From Streptomyces sp. CB02261 (GTDB taxonomy: Bacteria > Actinomycetota > Actinomycetes > Streptomycetales > Streptomycetaceae), in contig NZ_LIVX01000002.1 in assembly GCF_001905665.1 (NCBI RefSeq), forward strand, positions 917,385-981,384: DNA of 64,000 nucleotides, read 5' to 3'. Below, piece after piece: positions 1 to 8,395 of the stretch (positions are counted from its first letter, which is position 1; each line of letters starts with the position of its first letter). Position numbers and translations under genes: made by a program. Below the pieces are notes generated by a model, which worked only from the letters and a program-made list of their open reading frames with translations, made no database searches and was not told the origin of the DNA.

Positions 1-174
1 CAGCCAGTCCTGGGTGATGCGGGCCATCCACGTGCCGGTGTTGGAGACGATCGCTCCGGTGAAGAACAGCCGGTAGTTGCGGATGCGGAGCGAGGAGAAG
101 GTTTCCCCCCGCTCGCGGGTCTTGAGGGTGGGTTTATGGACGGGTGCGGAGTCTGCTCCGGGTCCCGTACTCAA
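1..174 (-). CDS. MFS transporter, N-terminal part (cut by window edge)
   Basis: Only the first 58 codons are present. The readable part ends in NYRLFFTGAIVSNTGTWMA, the start of transmembrane helix 1 of the MFS_3 / EntS-like drug and siderophore exporter family. About 33 polar residues precede that helix. The proposed start is a TTG at 174, chosen because a GAGGAGG ribosome-binding site lies about 12 nt upstream and no ATG or GTG occurs before the helix. It lies 45 bp downstream of the marR-type gene on the same strand, so the pair is probably one transcript in which the regulator controls the exporter. The substrate cannot be told from this fragment. Confidence 0.8.
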   Translation of the reverse strand, partial: MSTGPGADSAPVHKPTLKTRERGETFSSLRIRNYRLFFTGAIVSNTGTWMARITQDWL

Positions 175-219
175 AGTGCGTTCGCCTCCTCGGCGCGTCT
201 GCGGATGGGGCTCCGGGGG

Positions 220-681
220 TCATCCCCGGGAAGAAGGGGCCAGGTGGGCGAGCTTCTCCAGGACGGGGGCGGCCGCGCGCAGCTTGGCCCACTCGTCCTC
301 GTCCAGACCCTCGGCGAGGGCGGCCAGCCAGGCGTTCCGCTTGCGGCGGGACTCTTCGAGCATGGCCTCGGCCCGCTCGGTCGGGCTGACGACCTTCTGC
401 CGGCGGTCGTCGGGGTGCGGCTCCAGCCGGACCAGTCCCTTGGCTTCGAGCAGCGCGACGATGCGGGTCATCGACGGCGGCTGGACGTGCTCCTTGCGGG
501 CCAGCTCACCGGGGGTGGCGGAACCGCAGAGGGCGAGGGTGCCGAGCACCGACATCTCGGTGGGGCTCAGCGACTCGTCGACGCGCTGGTGCTTGAGGCG
601 TCGGCCCAGTCGCATGACGGAGGAGCGGAGTGCGTTCACGGCCGCGTCGTCGTCCGCGGTGCCGTGGGACAGGTCAGGCAT
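220..681 (-). CDS. MarR-family transcriptional regulator
   Basis: A 153-residue protein with the MarR winged helix: SPTEMSVLGTLA starts the DNA-binding domain near residue 39, the recognition helix region is around QPPSMTRIVALLEAKG (67-82), and the wing is PHPDDRRQ (89-95). Length is normal for the family. MarR proteins act as dimers and usually repress themselves and a neighbouring exporter until a ligand binds. The MFS gene directly downstream fits that role. The ATG at 681 sits only a few bases after a possible -10 hexamer (TAGGCT on the minus strand), so the mRNA may be leaderless. A short palindrome overlaps this promoter. Confidence 0.93.
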   Translation of the reverse strand: MPDLSHGTADDDAAVNALRSSVMRLGRRLKHQRVDESLSPTEMSVLGTLALCGSATPGELARKEHVQPPSMTRIVALLEAKGLVRLEPHPDDRRQKVVSPTERAEAMLEESRRKRNAWLAALAEGLDEDEWAKLRAAAPVLEKLAHLAPSSRG

Positions 682-685
682 GTTC

Positions 686-696
686 GTTAGCCTAAC
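686..696. promoter_or_regulatory. Palindrome over the marR promoter (probable operator)
   Basis: GTTAGGCTAAC read on the minus strand is palindromic apart from its central base and lies 5-15 nt before the marR start codon, overlapping the likely -10 TAGGCT. This is the expected place for an autoregulatory operator. Its core also matches the centre of the actinobacterial DmdR/IdeR iron box, but the outer bases of that 19-bp box do not match well. Confidence 0.5.
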
Positions 697-948
697 TCAT
701 TACTCTGCCTAAATACCACCGGGAAGGGCCCGACGTCGCACGAATCACACCCGTATCCGGCGGCACGGAGGGGGCCGCAGACGGCGGCACAGGCGGCACA
801 GGCGGCGGCACAGGCGCCCCGGACAGCGGCGCAGGCGGCAGCACAGCGCCGGGCGGATCACACTCCGGCATCCATGTATCACCCAAACGAGTGAGTCGGA
901 TCCAGAAAGTGACGCAAAGAGGCCCCGGCTGCCCCGACCCTGAACGGC
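697..948. other. Intergenic, GGCGGCACA-type simple repeats
   Basis: About 250 bp between the marR start and the small DNA-binding gene. It holds a run of imperfect GGCGGCACAGGC units (about 770-845) and no ORF with convincing coding character. A 64-codon frame on the minus strand is low-complexity proline and was not accepted. The marR promoter must lie at its left end. Confidence 0.5.
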
Positions 949-1209
949 ATGGGATCGACAGTGCTCAGCCTGCGCATCGACGGTGAGCTGCTCGACCGGC
1001 TCAGGAGTCACGCCGCGAGAAGAGGAATGAGCGTCCAGGACTATGTCGTCCGGACGCTCATTCGGGAGGATTTCGACGAGCGGTTCCAGACCGCCGTCGA
1101 CGAGACGGAGAGGTTCTACGGGGAGGCCGACGGGGCGGCGGGCGGGACGGACGGCGCGGCGGCCGTCCCGCCCCACGCTCACGTGAGGCCGAGCGCCGGC
1201 ATCGCGTAG
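949..1209 (+). CDS. Small ribbon-helix-helix-like protein
   Basis: An 86-residue protein. Its first 50 residues have the pattern of a ribbon-helix-helix (CopG/MetJ-type) DNA-binding domain: a beta strand (STVLSLRID), a helix (ELLDRLRSHAARRG) and a second helix starting at SVQDYVVRTLI. The tail is Gly/Ala-rich and looks disordered. Such proteins are dimeric repressors or antitoxins, but no toxin partner is adjacent. It converges on the purine permease gene, and the last 31 bp overlap the 3' end of that gene. The start is the ATG at 949; no strong ribosome-binding site is visible. Confidence 0.7.
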   Translation: MGSTVLSLRIDGELLDRLRSHAARRGMSVQDYVVRTLIREDFDERFQTAVDETERFYGEADGAAGGTDGAAAVPPHAHVRPSAGIA

Positions 1210-2624
1210 TAGAAGACGAAGACCGCCGACACGACGTACATGGCGACCGGGACCTCCCGGCCCCGTCCGGCGGCCAGACGCAGCACGCTGAACGCGATGA
1301 AGCCGATGCCGATGCCGTTGGTGATCGAGTACGTGAACGGCATCATCACCATGGCCAGGAACGCCGGCACCGCGATGGTGAAGTCGCTCCAGTCGATGTC
1401 CTTGATCGACCCGGCCAGGATCAGGAAGCCGACCGCGAGCAGCGCGGGCGTCGCCGCCTGGGACGGGACCATCGTCGCCAGCGGCGTGAGGAACAGCGCC
1501 ACCGAGAACAGGCCGCCGGTCACGACCGAGGCGAGGCCCGTACGCGCGCCCTCGCCGACGCCCGCCGTGGACTCCACGAAGCAGGTGGTGGCCGAGGAGG
1601 AGGTCGCACCGCCGGAGGCGACGGCCAGGCCGTCCACGAGCAGGACCTTGTTGATGCCGGGGAAGTTGCCGTCCTGGTCGATCAGCTTGGCCTCGTCGCC
1701 GACGCCGAGGATCGTGCCCATGGCGTCGAAGAAGCAGGACAGCAGCACGGTGAAGACGAAGAGGACGCCGGTCAGGTAGCCGACCTTCTCGAAGCCGCCG
1801 AAGAGGCTGACCTCGCCGACCAGGCCGAAGTCCGGCGAGGCGACCGGGTTGCCGGGCCACTCCGGGGTGGTGAGGCCCCAGGAGGGCACGGTCGCGACCG
1901 CGTTGATCACCATCGCGACGATCGTCATGACGACGATCGAGATGAGGATCGCGCCCGGCACCTTGCGGATGATCAGGGCGAGCGTGAGGAGCGTGCCCAG
2001 GACGAAGACCAGGACGGGCCAGCCGGTGAGGTGGCCGTCGGCACCGAGCTGGAGCGGGACGGTGGTGTGCGCGGCGTCGGGGATGCGGGAGACGAAGCCC
2101 GAGTCGACGAGGCCGATCAGCATGATGAAGAGGCCGATGCCGATCGCGATGCCCTTGCGCAGGCCGACCGGGACGGCGTTCATCACGCGCTCGCGCAGAC
2201 CGGTCGCGACGAGCAGCATCACGACGACACCGGCGAGGACGACCATGCCCATGGCGTCGGCCCAGGACATCCTGGGCGCGAGCTGGAGCGCGACGACCGT
2301 GTTGACGCCGAGGCCGGCGGCGAGGGCGATCGGGACGTTGCCGATGACACCCATGAGGAGCGTCGAGAACGCCGCCGTGAGGACGGTGGCGGTGACGAGC
2401 TGGCCGCTGTCGAGCTGATGCCCGTACATGTCCTTGGCGCTGCCGAGGATGATCGGGTTCAGCACGATGATGTAGGCCATCGCGAAGAACGTGGCGAAGC
2501 CGCCACGGACCTCGCGGGCGACGGTCGAACCGCGCTCGGAGATCTTGAAGTAGCGGTCGAGGCCCGAGACGGGAGCTTCGGGACCCTCGGGGGGCATGGC
2601 CTTGGCGGCGGCCGTGGTGCTCAT
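1179..2624 (-). CDS. NCS2 / AzgA-family purine permease
   Basis: A 481-residue polytopic membrane protein. DRYFKISERGSTVAREVRGG followed by FATFFAMAYIIVLNP is the N-terminal signature of the AzgA group of the nucleobase-cation symporter 2 family. These proteins import adenine, guanine or hypoxanthine with protons. The middle has the family's GLGVNTVVAL and DAMGTILGVGDEA-type segments. The start is placed at the ATG at 2624 because GAGGAA lies just upstream; a longer frame from 2690 has no such site. It is transcribed alone. The substrate within the purines is not resolved by sequence. Confidence 0.93.
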   Translation of the reverse strand: MSTTAAAKAMPPEGPEAPVSGLDRYFKISERGSTVAREVRGGFATFFAMAYIIVLNPIILGSAKDMYGHQLDSGQLVTATVLTAAFSTLLMGVIGNVPIALAAGLGVNTVVALQLAPRMSWADAMGMVVLAGVVVMLLVATGLRERVMNAVPVGLRKGIAIGIGLFIMLIGLVDSGFVSRIPDAAHTTVPLQLGADGHLTGWPVLVFVLGTLLTLALIIRKVPGAILISIVVMTIVAMVINAVATVPSWGLTTPEWPGNPVASPDFGLVGEVSLFGGFEKVGYLTGVLFVFTVLLSCFFDAMGTILGVGDEAKLIDQDGNFPGINKVLLVDGLAVASGGATSSSATTCFVESTAGVGEGARTGLASVVTGGLFSVALFLTPLATMVPSQAATPALLAVGFLILAGSIKDIDWSDFTIAVPAFLAMVMMPFTYSITNGIGIGFIAFSVLRLAAGRGREVPVAMYVVSAVFVFYYAMPALGLT

Positions 2625-2772
2625 GGGGTGGGGTTCCTCTTCGGAGAAGTCCTTTTGGCGGTTCATACGAAGGAAACGCGCCAGAGGCAAACCGTTTCAG
2701 TATGAACACATGAACGAGGGGGCGTCTATCTCCGCGCGTAGATACGCGTCTCGGCCACCTAGACTGAAGCCC

Positions 2773-3057
2773 ATGGCGAAGTGGACACCGAAGCACGAGG
2801 CACCCGAGCCCCTCGAAGGGCCCGTCGTCGCCACCATCACCGGCGGCACGATCCTCTGGTTCGTCCTCTTCCTCGTCCAGGTCCCCTTCTACGGCTGGTT
2901 CGACGACCGGGACCTCACCTGGTGGGTGTGGACCTGCCTGGCCGGCGCCGGACTGGGCCTGATCGGCATCTGGTACGTCCGCAAGCGCGACGCGGCGATC
3001 AAGCGGCACGAGGCGGCGGGGTCCGGGTCCACCCCGGAGTCGACGCCCGGCGCGTAG
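2773..3057 (+). CDS. DUF2530 small membrane protein
   Basis: A 94-residue protein with two hydrophobic segments (about residues 18-38 and 50-68) flanked by charged ends, ending in a Gly/Ser/Thr/Pro tail. The pattern EPLEGPVVATITGGTILW resembles the DUF2530 family found in actinomycetes. No function is known for the family. It stands alone between the divergent permease gene and the P-type ATPase gene, 88 bp before the latter. Confidence 0.8.
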   Translation: MAKWTPKHEAPEPLEGPVVATITGGTILWFVLFLVQVPFYGWFDDRDLTWWVWTCLAGAGLGLIGIWYVRKRDAAIKRHEAAGSGSTPESTPGA

Positions 3058-3145
3058 CACCTGGGGACCATTCCCCTCCTCCCCCGGTCTGATCTTCGCC
3101 CTCCTCGGCAGGTGAACGCCCCGTTCCGGTCGTAACGTCGAGAAC

Positions 3146-5557
3146 ATGACGCAGCGGGCGAAGATCGACACGGACGGCAGTGAGGCCCAGGCGGCCGGCC
3201 CCCCGCCCGTCGTCCACCGCGCCGCGGGCCTCACCTCGGCCGAGGTCGCCGAACGCGTCGCACGCGGCGAGGTCAACGACGTACCCGTACGGAGCTCCCG
3301 CTCGACCACCGACATCGTCCGCGGGAACGTCTTCACCCGCTTCAACGCGATCATCGGCGTCCTCTGGGTGATCATGCTCGTCGTCGCGCCGATCCAGGAC
3401 AGCCTCTTCGGCTTCGTCATCATCGCCAACACCGGCATCGGCATCATCCAGGAACTCCGCGCCAAGAAGACCCTCGACGGCCTCGCCGTCATCGGCGAGG
3501 CGAAACCGACCGTTCGCCGCGACGGCGTCACCGCGGAACTCTCCACCTCCGAGATCGTCCTCGGCGACCTGATCGAACTCGGACCCGGCGACAAGGTCGT
3601 CGTCGACGGCGTCGTCGCCGAGGCCGACAGCCTGGAGATCGACGAGTCACTCCTCACCGGCGAGGCCGACCCCGTCGTCAAGAAGGCCGGCGACCCGATG
3701 ATGTCCGGCTCCTTCGTGGTCGCCGGCGGCGGCGCGTTCACCGCCACCAAGGTCGGCCGCGAGGCCTACGCGGCCCAGCTCGCGGAAGAGGCCTCCCGCT
3801 TCACCCTCGTCCACTCCGAACTGCGCTCCGGCATCTCCACGATCCTCAAGTACGTGACGTGGATGATGATCCCGACCGCGATCGGCCTGGTCATCAGCCA
3901 GCTCGTCGTCAAGGACAACGACCTCAAGAACTCGATCGCCCGCACGGTCGGCGGCATCGTCCCGATGATCCCCGAGGGCCTCGTCCTGCTCACCTCGGTC
4001 GCCTTCGCCATCGGAGTCGTACGCCTGGGCCGCAAGCAGTGCCTCGTGCAGGAACTGCCCGCCATCGAGGGCCTCGCCCGCGTCGACGTCGTGTGCCTGG
4101 ACAAGACGGGCACGCTCACCGAGGGCGGCATGGACGTCACGGAACTCCGCCCGCTGGGCGACACGGACGAGACGTACGTACGGAAGGTCCTCGGCGCCCT
4201 GGGCGAGTCCGACCCTCGCCCCAACGCCTCCCTCCAGGCCATCATCGACGCCTACCCGGACACCGTGGAGTGGCGGTGCACGGAGGCGCTGCCGTTCTCC
4301 TCCGCCCGCAAGTACAGCGGCGCCGCGTTCAGCGAGGGCGACGGCGAGACCTCGACCTGGCTCCTCGGCGCGCCCGACGTGCTCCTGCCGGCCGGTGACC
4401 CCACCCTCACCGAGATCGACCACCTCAACGAACAGGGCCTCCGGGTCCTCCTCCTGGCCCGTACGGCACACGAGCTCGACGACCCCGAGGTCGCCGCCGA
4501 CGCCCACCCGGCCGCCCTCGTCGTCCTCGAACAGCGGCTCCGGCCCGACGCCTCCGACACCCTCGCCTACTTCGCCGACCAGAACGTCGCCACCAAGATC
4601 ATCTCGGGTGACAACGCGGTGTCCGTCGGCGCGGTCGCCGGAAAGCTCGACATGGCGGGCGCGGAGAACACGGTCGACGCCCGCACCCTCCCCACCGACC
4701 GGGAGGAGATGGCGAAGGTCCTCGACGAGAACGCGGTCTTCGGCCGGGTCACGCCGCAGCAGAAGCGGGACATGGTGGCGGCGCTCCAGTCGCACGGCCA
4801 CACGGTCGCCATGACGGGCGACGGCGTCAACGACGTCCTGGCCCTGAAGGACGCCGACATCGGCGTCTCGATGGGCTCGGGCTCGGAGGCCACGCGGGCG
4901 GTCGCGCAGATCGTCCTCCTGAACAACAGCTTCGCCACCCTCCCGTCCGTGGTGGCGGAGGGCCGGCGGGTCATCGGGAACATCACCCGCGTGGCGACCC
5001 TGTTCCTGACGAAGACGGTCTACTCGGTGCTCCTGGCGGTCCTGGTGGTCTGCTCACAGGTCGAGTACCCCTTCCTGCCCCGCCACCTCACGCTGCTGTC
5101 CACGCTGACGATCGGCGTCCCGGCGTTCTTCCTCGCGCTCGCCCCCAACAAGGAGCGCGCGAAGCCGAACTTCGTCCGGAGGGTCATGCGGTACGCGATC
5201 CCCGGCGGCGTCATCGCGGCGGCGGCCACCTTCACCACGTACCTCCTGGCCCGCCACCACTACAGCGGCACCGGCGCCCTGGAGGCCGAGACCAGCGCCG
5301 CCACCCTGACCCTGTTCCTCGTCTCGATGTGGGTCCTGGCGATCATCGCCCGCCCGTACACCTGGTGGCGCCTCACCCTGGTCGCGACCATGGGAGGCGC
5401 CTTCCTCCTCGTCCTGGTCGTCCCCTGGCTCCAGGACTTCTTCGCCCTGAAGCTGGTGGGCGTGACGATGCCGTGGACGGCGGTGGCCGTCGCGGCCGGC
5501 GGAGGCCTGCTCCTGGAGACGGCGTGGCACTGGGTGGACCGCAGGTTCCCGGCGTAG
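3146..5557 (+). CDS. CtpE-like P-type cation-transporting ATPase
   Basis: An 803-residue P-type ATPase. The phosphorylation motif DKTGTLT begins at Asp319. The actuator loop TGEADP and the hinge GDGVND are present, and membrane helix 4 carries PEGLVLLTSVAFAIG, the segment that typifies the CtpE group. CtpE of mycobacteria is reported to take up calcium, so a divalent-cation (probably Ca2+) role is likely here. There is no N-terminal HMA domain or CPC motif, which argues against copper or zinc. It is probably monocistronic; no regulator lies beside it. Confidence 0.92.
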   Translation: MTQRAKIDTDGSEAQAAGPPPVVHRAAGLTSAEVAERVARGEVNDVPVRSSRSTTDIVRGNVFTRFNAIIGVLWVIMLVVAPIQDSLFGFVIIANTGIGIIQELRAKKTLDGLAVIGEAKPTVRRDGVTAELSTSEIVLGDLIELGPGDKVVVDGVVAEADSLEIDESLLTGEADPVVKKAGDPMMSGSFVVAGGGAFTATKVGREAYAAQLAEEASRFTLVHSELRSGISTILKYVTWMMIPTAIGLVISQLVVKDNDLKNSIARTVGGIVPMIPEGLVLLTSVAFAIGVVRLGRKQCLVQELPAIEGLARVDVVCLDKTGTLTEGGMDVTELRPLGDTDETYVRKVLGALGESDPRPNASLQAIIDAYPDTVEWRCTEALPFSSARKYSGAAFSEGDGETSTWLLGAPDVLLPAGDPTLTEIDHLNEQGLRVLLLARTAHELDDPEVAADAHPAALVVLEQRLRPDASDTLAYFADQNVATKIISGDNAVSVGAVAGKLDMAGAENTVDARTLPTDREEMAKVLDENAVFGRVTPQQKRDMVAALQSHGHTVAMTGDGVNDVLALKDADIGVSMGSGSEATRAVAQIVLLNNSFATLPSVVAEGRRVIGNITRVATLFLTKTVYSVLLAVLVVCSQVEYPFLPRHLTLLSTLTIGVPAFFLALAPNKERAKPNFVRRVMRYAIPGGVIAAAATFTTYLLARHHYSGTGALEAETSAATLTLFLVSMWVLAIIARPYTWWRLTLVATMGGAFLLVLVVPWLQDFFALKLVGVTMPWTAVAVAAGGGLLLETAWHWVDRRFPA

Positions 5558-5723
5558 GAGGTCACGCGCTGCGCGTGCGGGTCGGCCGCGAGAAACTGAA
5601 GCTGTCGGCGAATGTCGGACGCCGCCGAGGCGTCGGGCGCATCGGACGTCACCGAGGCATCCGACGCAACGCATCTGCCGTCCCTGACTTCCCGGACGCA
5701 TCTGACTTCTCGAGGAGACGGTC

Positions 5724-5972
5724 ATGACGACGGAGCAAGGTAGGAGCATCGACACCATCCCGGAGGAGTTCGTCGGACTGATCGAGGAGTTCCGCGCTCT
5801 GCTCGACAAGCACCCGAAGGCGGTCCGGCACTTCTCGCTGGCGTACCACCCTGCGGGTCGCGAGGGGGAAGTGACCACCACGACGACGACGGCGGGAAGC
5901 CATCAGCCGGTCTTCGAGTGCTCCGAGATCGAACCCGGATTCGTCGTGTGCGAGCGCGTCGACGAGCAGTGA
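5724..5972 (+). CDS. Hypothetical small acidic protein
   Basis: An 82-residue protein of unknown function. It begins with a charged helical part (IPEEFVGLIEEFRALLDKHPK), followed by a Thr-rich stretch and a C-terminal FECSEIEPGFVVCERV with two Cys. GAGGAG lies about 10 nt before the ATG and codon third positions are almost all G/C, so it is coding. It lies 38 bp before the next small gene and the two are probably co-transcribed. Confidence 0.72.
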   Translation: MTTEQGRSIDTIPEEFVGLIEEFRALLDKHPKAVRHFSLAYHPAGREGEVTTTTTTAGSHQPVFECSEIEPGFVVCERVDEQ

Positions 5973-6010
5973 CCGTGCAGGAACCGGCCGGACCACCGAC
6001 AGGAGCCGTG

Positions 6011-6337
6011 ATGTCCTATCCGCACGACCGTCTCAATGACGAGCAGGTGCGAGCCCTCAGAGAGGCGGCTCAGCTGGTCAGTCAGGCACGGAGTACGGCT
6101 GCCGACGTGCTCTCCCGCTCCGGAATCGACCCGGGTCTCGTGTCCCACGGGTCCTTGCACTTCTGCACCGCGATGCAGTCGCCCGGCCCACCGATCCGCG
6201 CCTGCGGGTGCCCGGGGTTCCGGGGCGACGCCGACTTCTGCTTCAGCCAGTACCACGACTTCACGGGCCCGGACCTCGGCGGGGGCGCGATCATCCGCAT
6301 CTGCGGCCACCCCCGGGACGCCCATGAGGTGATCTGA
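6011..6337 (+). CDS. Hypothetical Cys-containing protein
   Basis: A 108-residue protein. The N-terminal half is helical (DEQVRALREAAQLVSQARST); the C-terminal half has Cys and His (HFCTAM, ACGCPGF, ICGHPRDAHE) that could bind a metal or form disulfides. AGGAG lies just upstream of the ATG. It is probably translated from the same message as the preceding 82-residue gene. I do not recognise the family with certainty; it resembles small Streptomyces proteins whose role is unknown. Confidence 0.7.
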   Translation: MSYPHDRLNDEQVRALREAAQLVSQARSTAADVLSRSGIDPGLVSHGSLHFCTAMQSPGPPIRACGCPGFRGDADFCFSQYHDFTGPDLGGGAIIRICGHPRDAHEVI

Positions 6338-6347
6338 GGGGACCTCA
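6335..6347. terminator. Short palindrome spanning two convergent stop codons
   Basis: TGAGGGGACCTCA is a 5-bp inverted repeat around GGA. Its two ends are the stop codons of the converging genes on either side. It may act as a small bidirectional terminator, though the stem is short. Confidence 0.4.
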
Positions 6348-6779
6348 GGAATCCGACTCCCCGTCGAAGCCCAGAAAGGTCCCGGATGCGTCGGTCGCGT
6401 CCGCGAAGTCGGCGAGACCCATGTTGCCGATGGTGAGGTTGGCCGACACGTCGGGGAACCACCGGGCCGGCAGCCTGAACGTGCGCCCCGGCTCGTCGTC
6501 CGACAGATCCACGGCCAGGAGGGCGTACGACGGGTCCCCCATGGCCCGCGCGTCGGCCAGGAACACCTGGACGATCTGCTCGTCCTCCCCCGCACCGGCC
6601 TCCTCGTCCACCAGCTCCTGGACGCTCACCCCCGAGAAACGGGGATCGCTGACGTATGTGGCGTGGGTGCGCTGGTCGACGGCGTCGAGCGCGGCGCGGA
6701 GGTCGTCCCAGGCCGCGTCGTCATCGAAGTCGGTGCGAAGGACGAGCGAGGTCAGGTCGTCGGGGTACGGCAGCGGCAT
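6345..6779 (-). CDS. DUF6924-like protein
   Basis: A 144-residue soluble protein with the layout LTSLVLRTDF, ATYVSDPRFSGVSVQEL, VFLADARAM, LLAVDL and ARWFPDVSANLTIGNMGLADFA, which I associate with the DUF6924 family common in Streptomyces. No function is known. The start is set at the ATG at 6779 because GGGAGGA lies 8-14 nt upstream; a frame extending to 6809 lacks such a site. It converges on the small gene to its left. Confidence 0.8.
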   Translation of the reverse strand: MPLPYPDDLTSLVLRTDFDDDAAWDDLRAALDAVDQRTHATYVSDPRFSGVSVQELVDEEAGAGEDEQIVQVFLADARAMGDPSYALLAVDLSDDEPGRTFRLPARWFPDVSANLTIGNMGLADFADATDASGTFLGFDGESDS

Positions 6780-7003
6780 GGGAGGGATCCTCCCATGCGC
6801 CTCCGACATCGACCGTTCCCGCCGGGGCGGCGATCAGGCGGCGGCCCGGCAGTCGGCACGGTCGGCGTCCGGGTCGTGGCGGACTCGGATGGGAGGAAGG
6901 GCGCGGGGATGGCGGGACGTGGAGATACGCGCCCCGGTGGCGCGAGGCGCGGCCCTGGGCGGGCCGGGTTCGTGGGCTTCTGGTGGGACCGAACCCCCGC
7001 CCG
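6780..7003. other. Intergenic, nothing recognised
   Basis: About 220 bp between two leftward genes. It should contain the promoter of the DUF6924-like gene. I see no repeat or strong terminator hairpin, and the overlapping frames look like shadows. Confidence 0.4.
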
Positions 7004-7786
7004 TCAGCGCACGTCGACGTAGTCGGCTACCGAGAGGGAGGGTGCCACCCAGTACGGGGCCGCGTACTTCCAGCGGTAGTAGCCGTCGGCCGATGCCGTG
7101 ACCGTGGTGCGGAGGTGTCCGGTCGCGTTCGAGGTCACGGTCTTCACCGTGGCGTACGCCGTGCACGGGTACGTGCAGTACTGGAGCTGCACCGCCTGAC
7201 GGGACAGCCCGGTCCAGGTGTTCGAGTTCCAGTTCGCCACCGTCAGCCGGCCGTTGACGGTGAGCGCCGCACCCCTGCGTACCGGCTCGGGCGTCGCGTC
7301 GCCGATGAGCGCCGTGGCCCGGCGCACCGACGCCGACGGGTAGTAGCCGCTCCGGTAGTCCCCGTCCCGGGCATCCACCTGGACGTAGACCTTCCAGTTG
7401 CCCGGGCCCGCAAGCCCGTTGTGGATCAGGTCATCGCGCGGATCCAGCGTGTGCGTGGTGGTGCACGTCTTCACCGCGCCGGTGCCTGTGCAGGTGGCAC
7501 GCCGGGAAGCGGCGTAGTTGATGTCGTCACCGACCCGGTTCTCGAGGTCCAGCCAGACCTCCGTGAGAGCGGAGTCCTCGGCGATGGTGGCCGTGACGGT
7601 CACCTTCTTCGCGGTGGTGGTCAGGACGATGTCCTTGCCGCCGTTGACGACGACCTTGGTGATCCGCATGTTGCCGACGACGGCCTGGGCCGTGGGTGCG
7701 AGCGTCGTCGCGAGCGCCGCGACGGTCAGGAGCGCACCGCCGAGGGCTGCCGCCCGGCCGGAACGAGTGAGTGCGCGAAGGCGCAA
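7004..7786 (-). CDS. Secreted protein of unknown function
   Basis: About 260 residues with a clear signal peptide: Arg-rich start, hydrophobic core AAALGGALLTVAALATTLAP, and cleavage probably after TAQA. The mature part is predicted to be beta-rich (MRITKVVVNGGKDIVLTTTAKKVTVTATI), consistent with immunoglobulin-like or calcium-binding-type modules, and has paired Cys (ATCTGTGAVKTC and QYCTYPC) that probably form disulfides. I chose the TTG at 7786 because GGGGGGA precedes it at normal spacing; a TTG at 7798 in the same frame adds four residues but has no good site. The role is unknown. Confidence 0.8.
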   Translation of the reverse strand: MRLRALTRSGRAAALGGALLTVAALATTLAPTAQAVVGNMRITKVVVNGGKDIVLTTTAKKVTVTATIAEDSALTEVWLDLENRVGDDINYAASRRATCTGTGAVKTCTTTHTLDPRDDLIHNGLAGPGNWKVYVQVDARDGDYRSGYYPSASVRRATALIGDATPEPVRRGAALTVNGRLTVANWNSNTWTGLSRQAVQLQYCTYPCTAYATVKTVTSNATGHLRTTVTASADGYYRWKYAAPYWVAPSLSVADYVDVR

Positions 7787-7805
7787 GATTCCCCCCAAGG
7801 AAAGA

Positions 7806-7825
7806 ATCCGGCCTCTTGGCCGGAT
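7806..7825 (-). promoter_or_regulatory. GC hairpin with TCTT/AAGA loop ahead of the secreted gene
   Basis: ATCCGGCC and GGCCGGAT form a perfect 8-bp stem with a 4-base loop. On the minus strand it is followed by TTCTTTCC and then the start of the secreted-protein gene. It sits in that gene's leader or promoter, so it could be an attenuator or an mRNA stabilising hairpin. Confidence 0.45.
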
Positions 7826-7985
7826 CTATCAGCTTCGTGCGGAGTGTACGGGCCGACGAAGTCGGGTGCGGCGGGACGGCCGGCCGGTTACTCTGCCCGG
7901 CATGCGGAACGCACGTGCGAACGGGCCTCGGGGCTTCAGGTAGCCCGCCAGGACACCCCTGGCGGTCGCTACCTACGGAGTCGCC

Positions 7986-8375
7986 GTGGCACGCACCGCC
8001 CATCACCCTTCCCACACCCGCAGGCGCACGCGTCACGCCATGCTCACGGGCCAGCCCTGGTATGCCGTGGTCCTGCGTGACCTCCGGTACAGCGCCCGGG
8101 ACGTCTCCCAGGCCCGGCGGGAGGGCCGTCGGCCCCGGCCTCGTCCGGTCCTGCGTGCCGTCGAGGTGTACGCGTTTCCCCGGCACCAGTCGGATGCCAC
8201 CGTCGGGCGGTGGGCCGCCGTGGAAGAGCGACGTGCCCGGCAGCGGCTCCGCCGACAGGCGGGGGTAGTGCTGCGGCTCGTGAACGCTCCCGGCGGCGCC
8301 GTCGATGTCGACGCCGCCGACCTCGTCGGCATCCCTCCCGCCCGCCACCGGCGCGGTGGGCTCTGGTTCGCCTAG
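7986..8375 (+). CDS. Conserved Streptomyces hypothetical protein
   Basis: A 129-residue very basic protein, Arg- and His-rich, with a central AVVLRDLRYSARDVSQARR and an ending VRLVNA-type segment followed by GGAVDVDAADLVGIPP and RHRRGGLWFA. From memory similar proteins occur in other streptomycetes. No domain of known function is visible. The start is a GTG at 7986. It faces the large ATPase-like gene on the opposite strand, with 20 bp between the two stop codons. Confidence 0.65.
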   Translation: MARTAHHPSHTRRRTRHAMLTGQPWYAVVLRDLRYSARDVSQARREGRRPRPRPVLRAVEVYAFPRHQSDATVGRWAAVEERRARQRLRRQAGVVLRLVNAPGGAVDVDAADLVGIPPARHRRGGLWFA

Positions 8376-8395
8376 TGCCCGGCCGGTGCCCGGAC

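Noticed and set aside
692..886. 64-codon minus-strand ORF
   Set aside because: Low-complexity proline/valine product over a simple repeat, no ribosome-binding site, and overlap with the marR promoter.
745..3750. 1001-codon open frame on the minus strand
   Set aside because: It runs antisense or out of frame through the purine permease, DUF2530 and ATPase genes; its product is Arg/Pro/Gly-rich without domains. High GC creates such frames.
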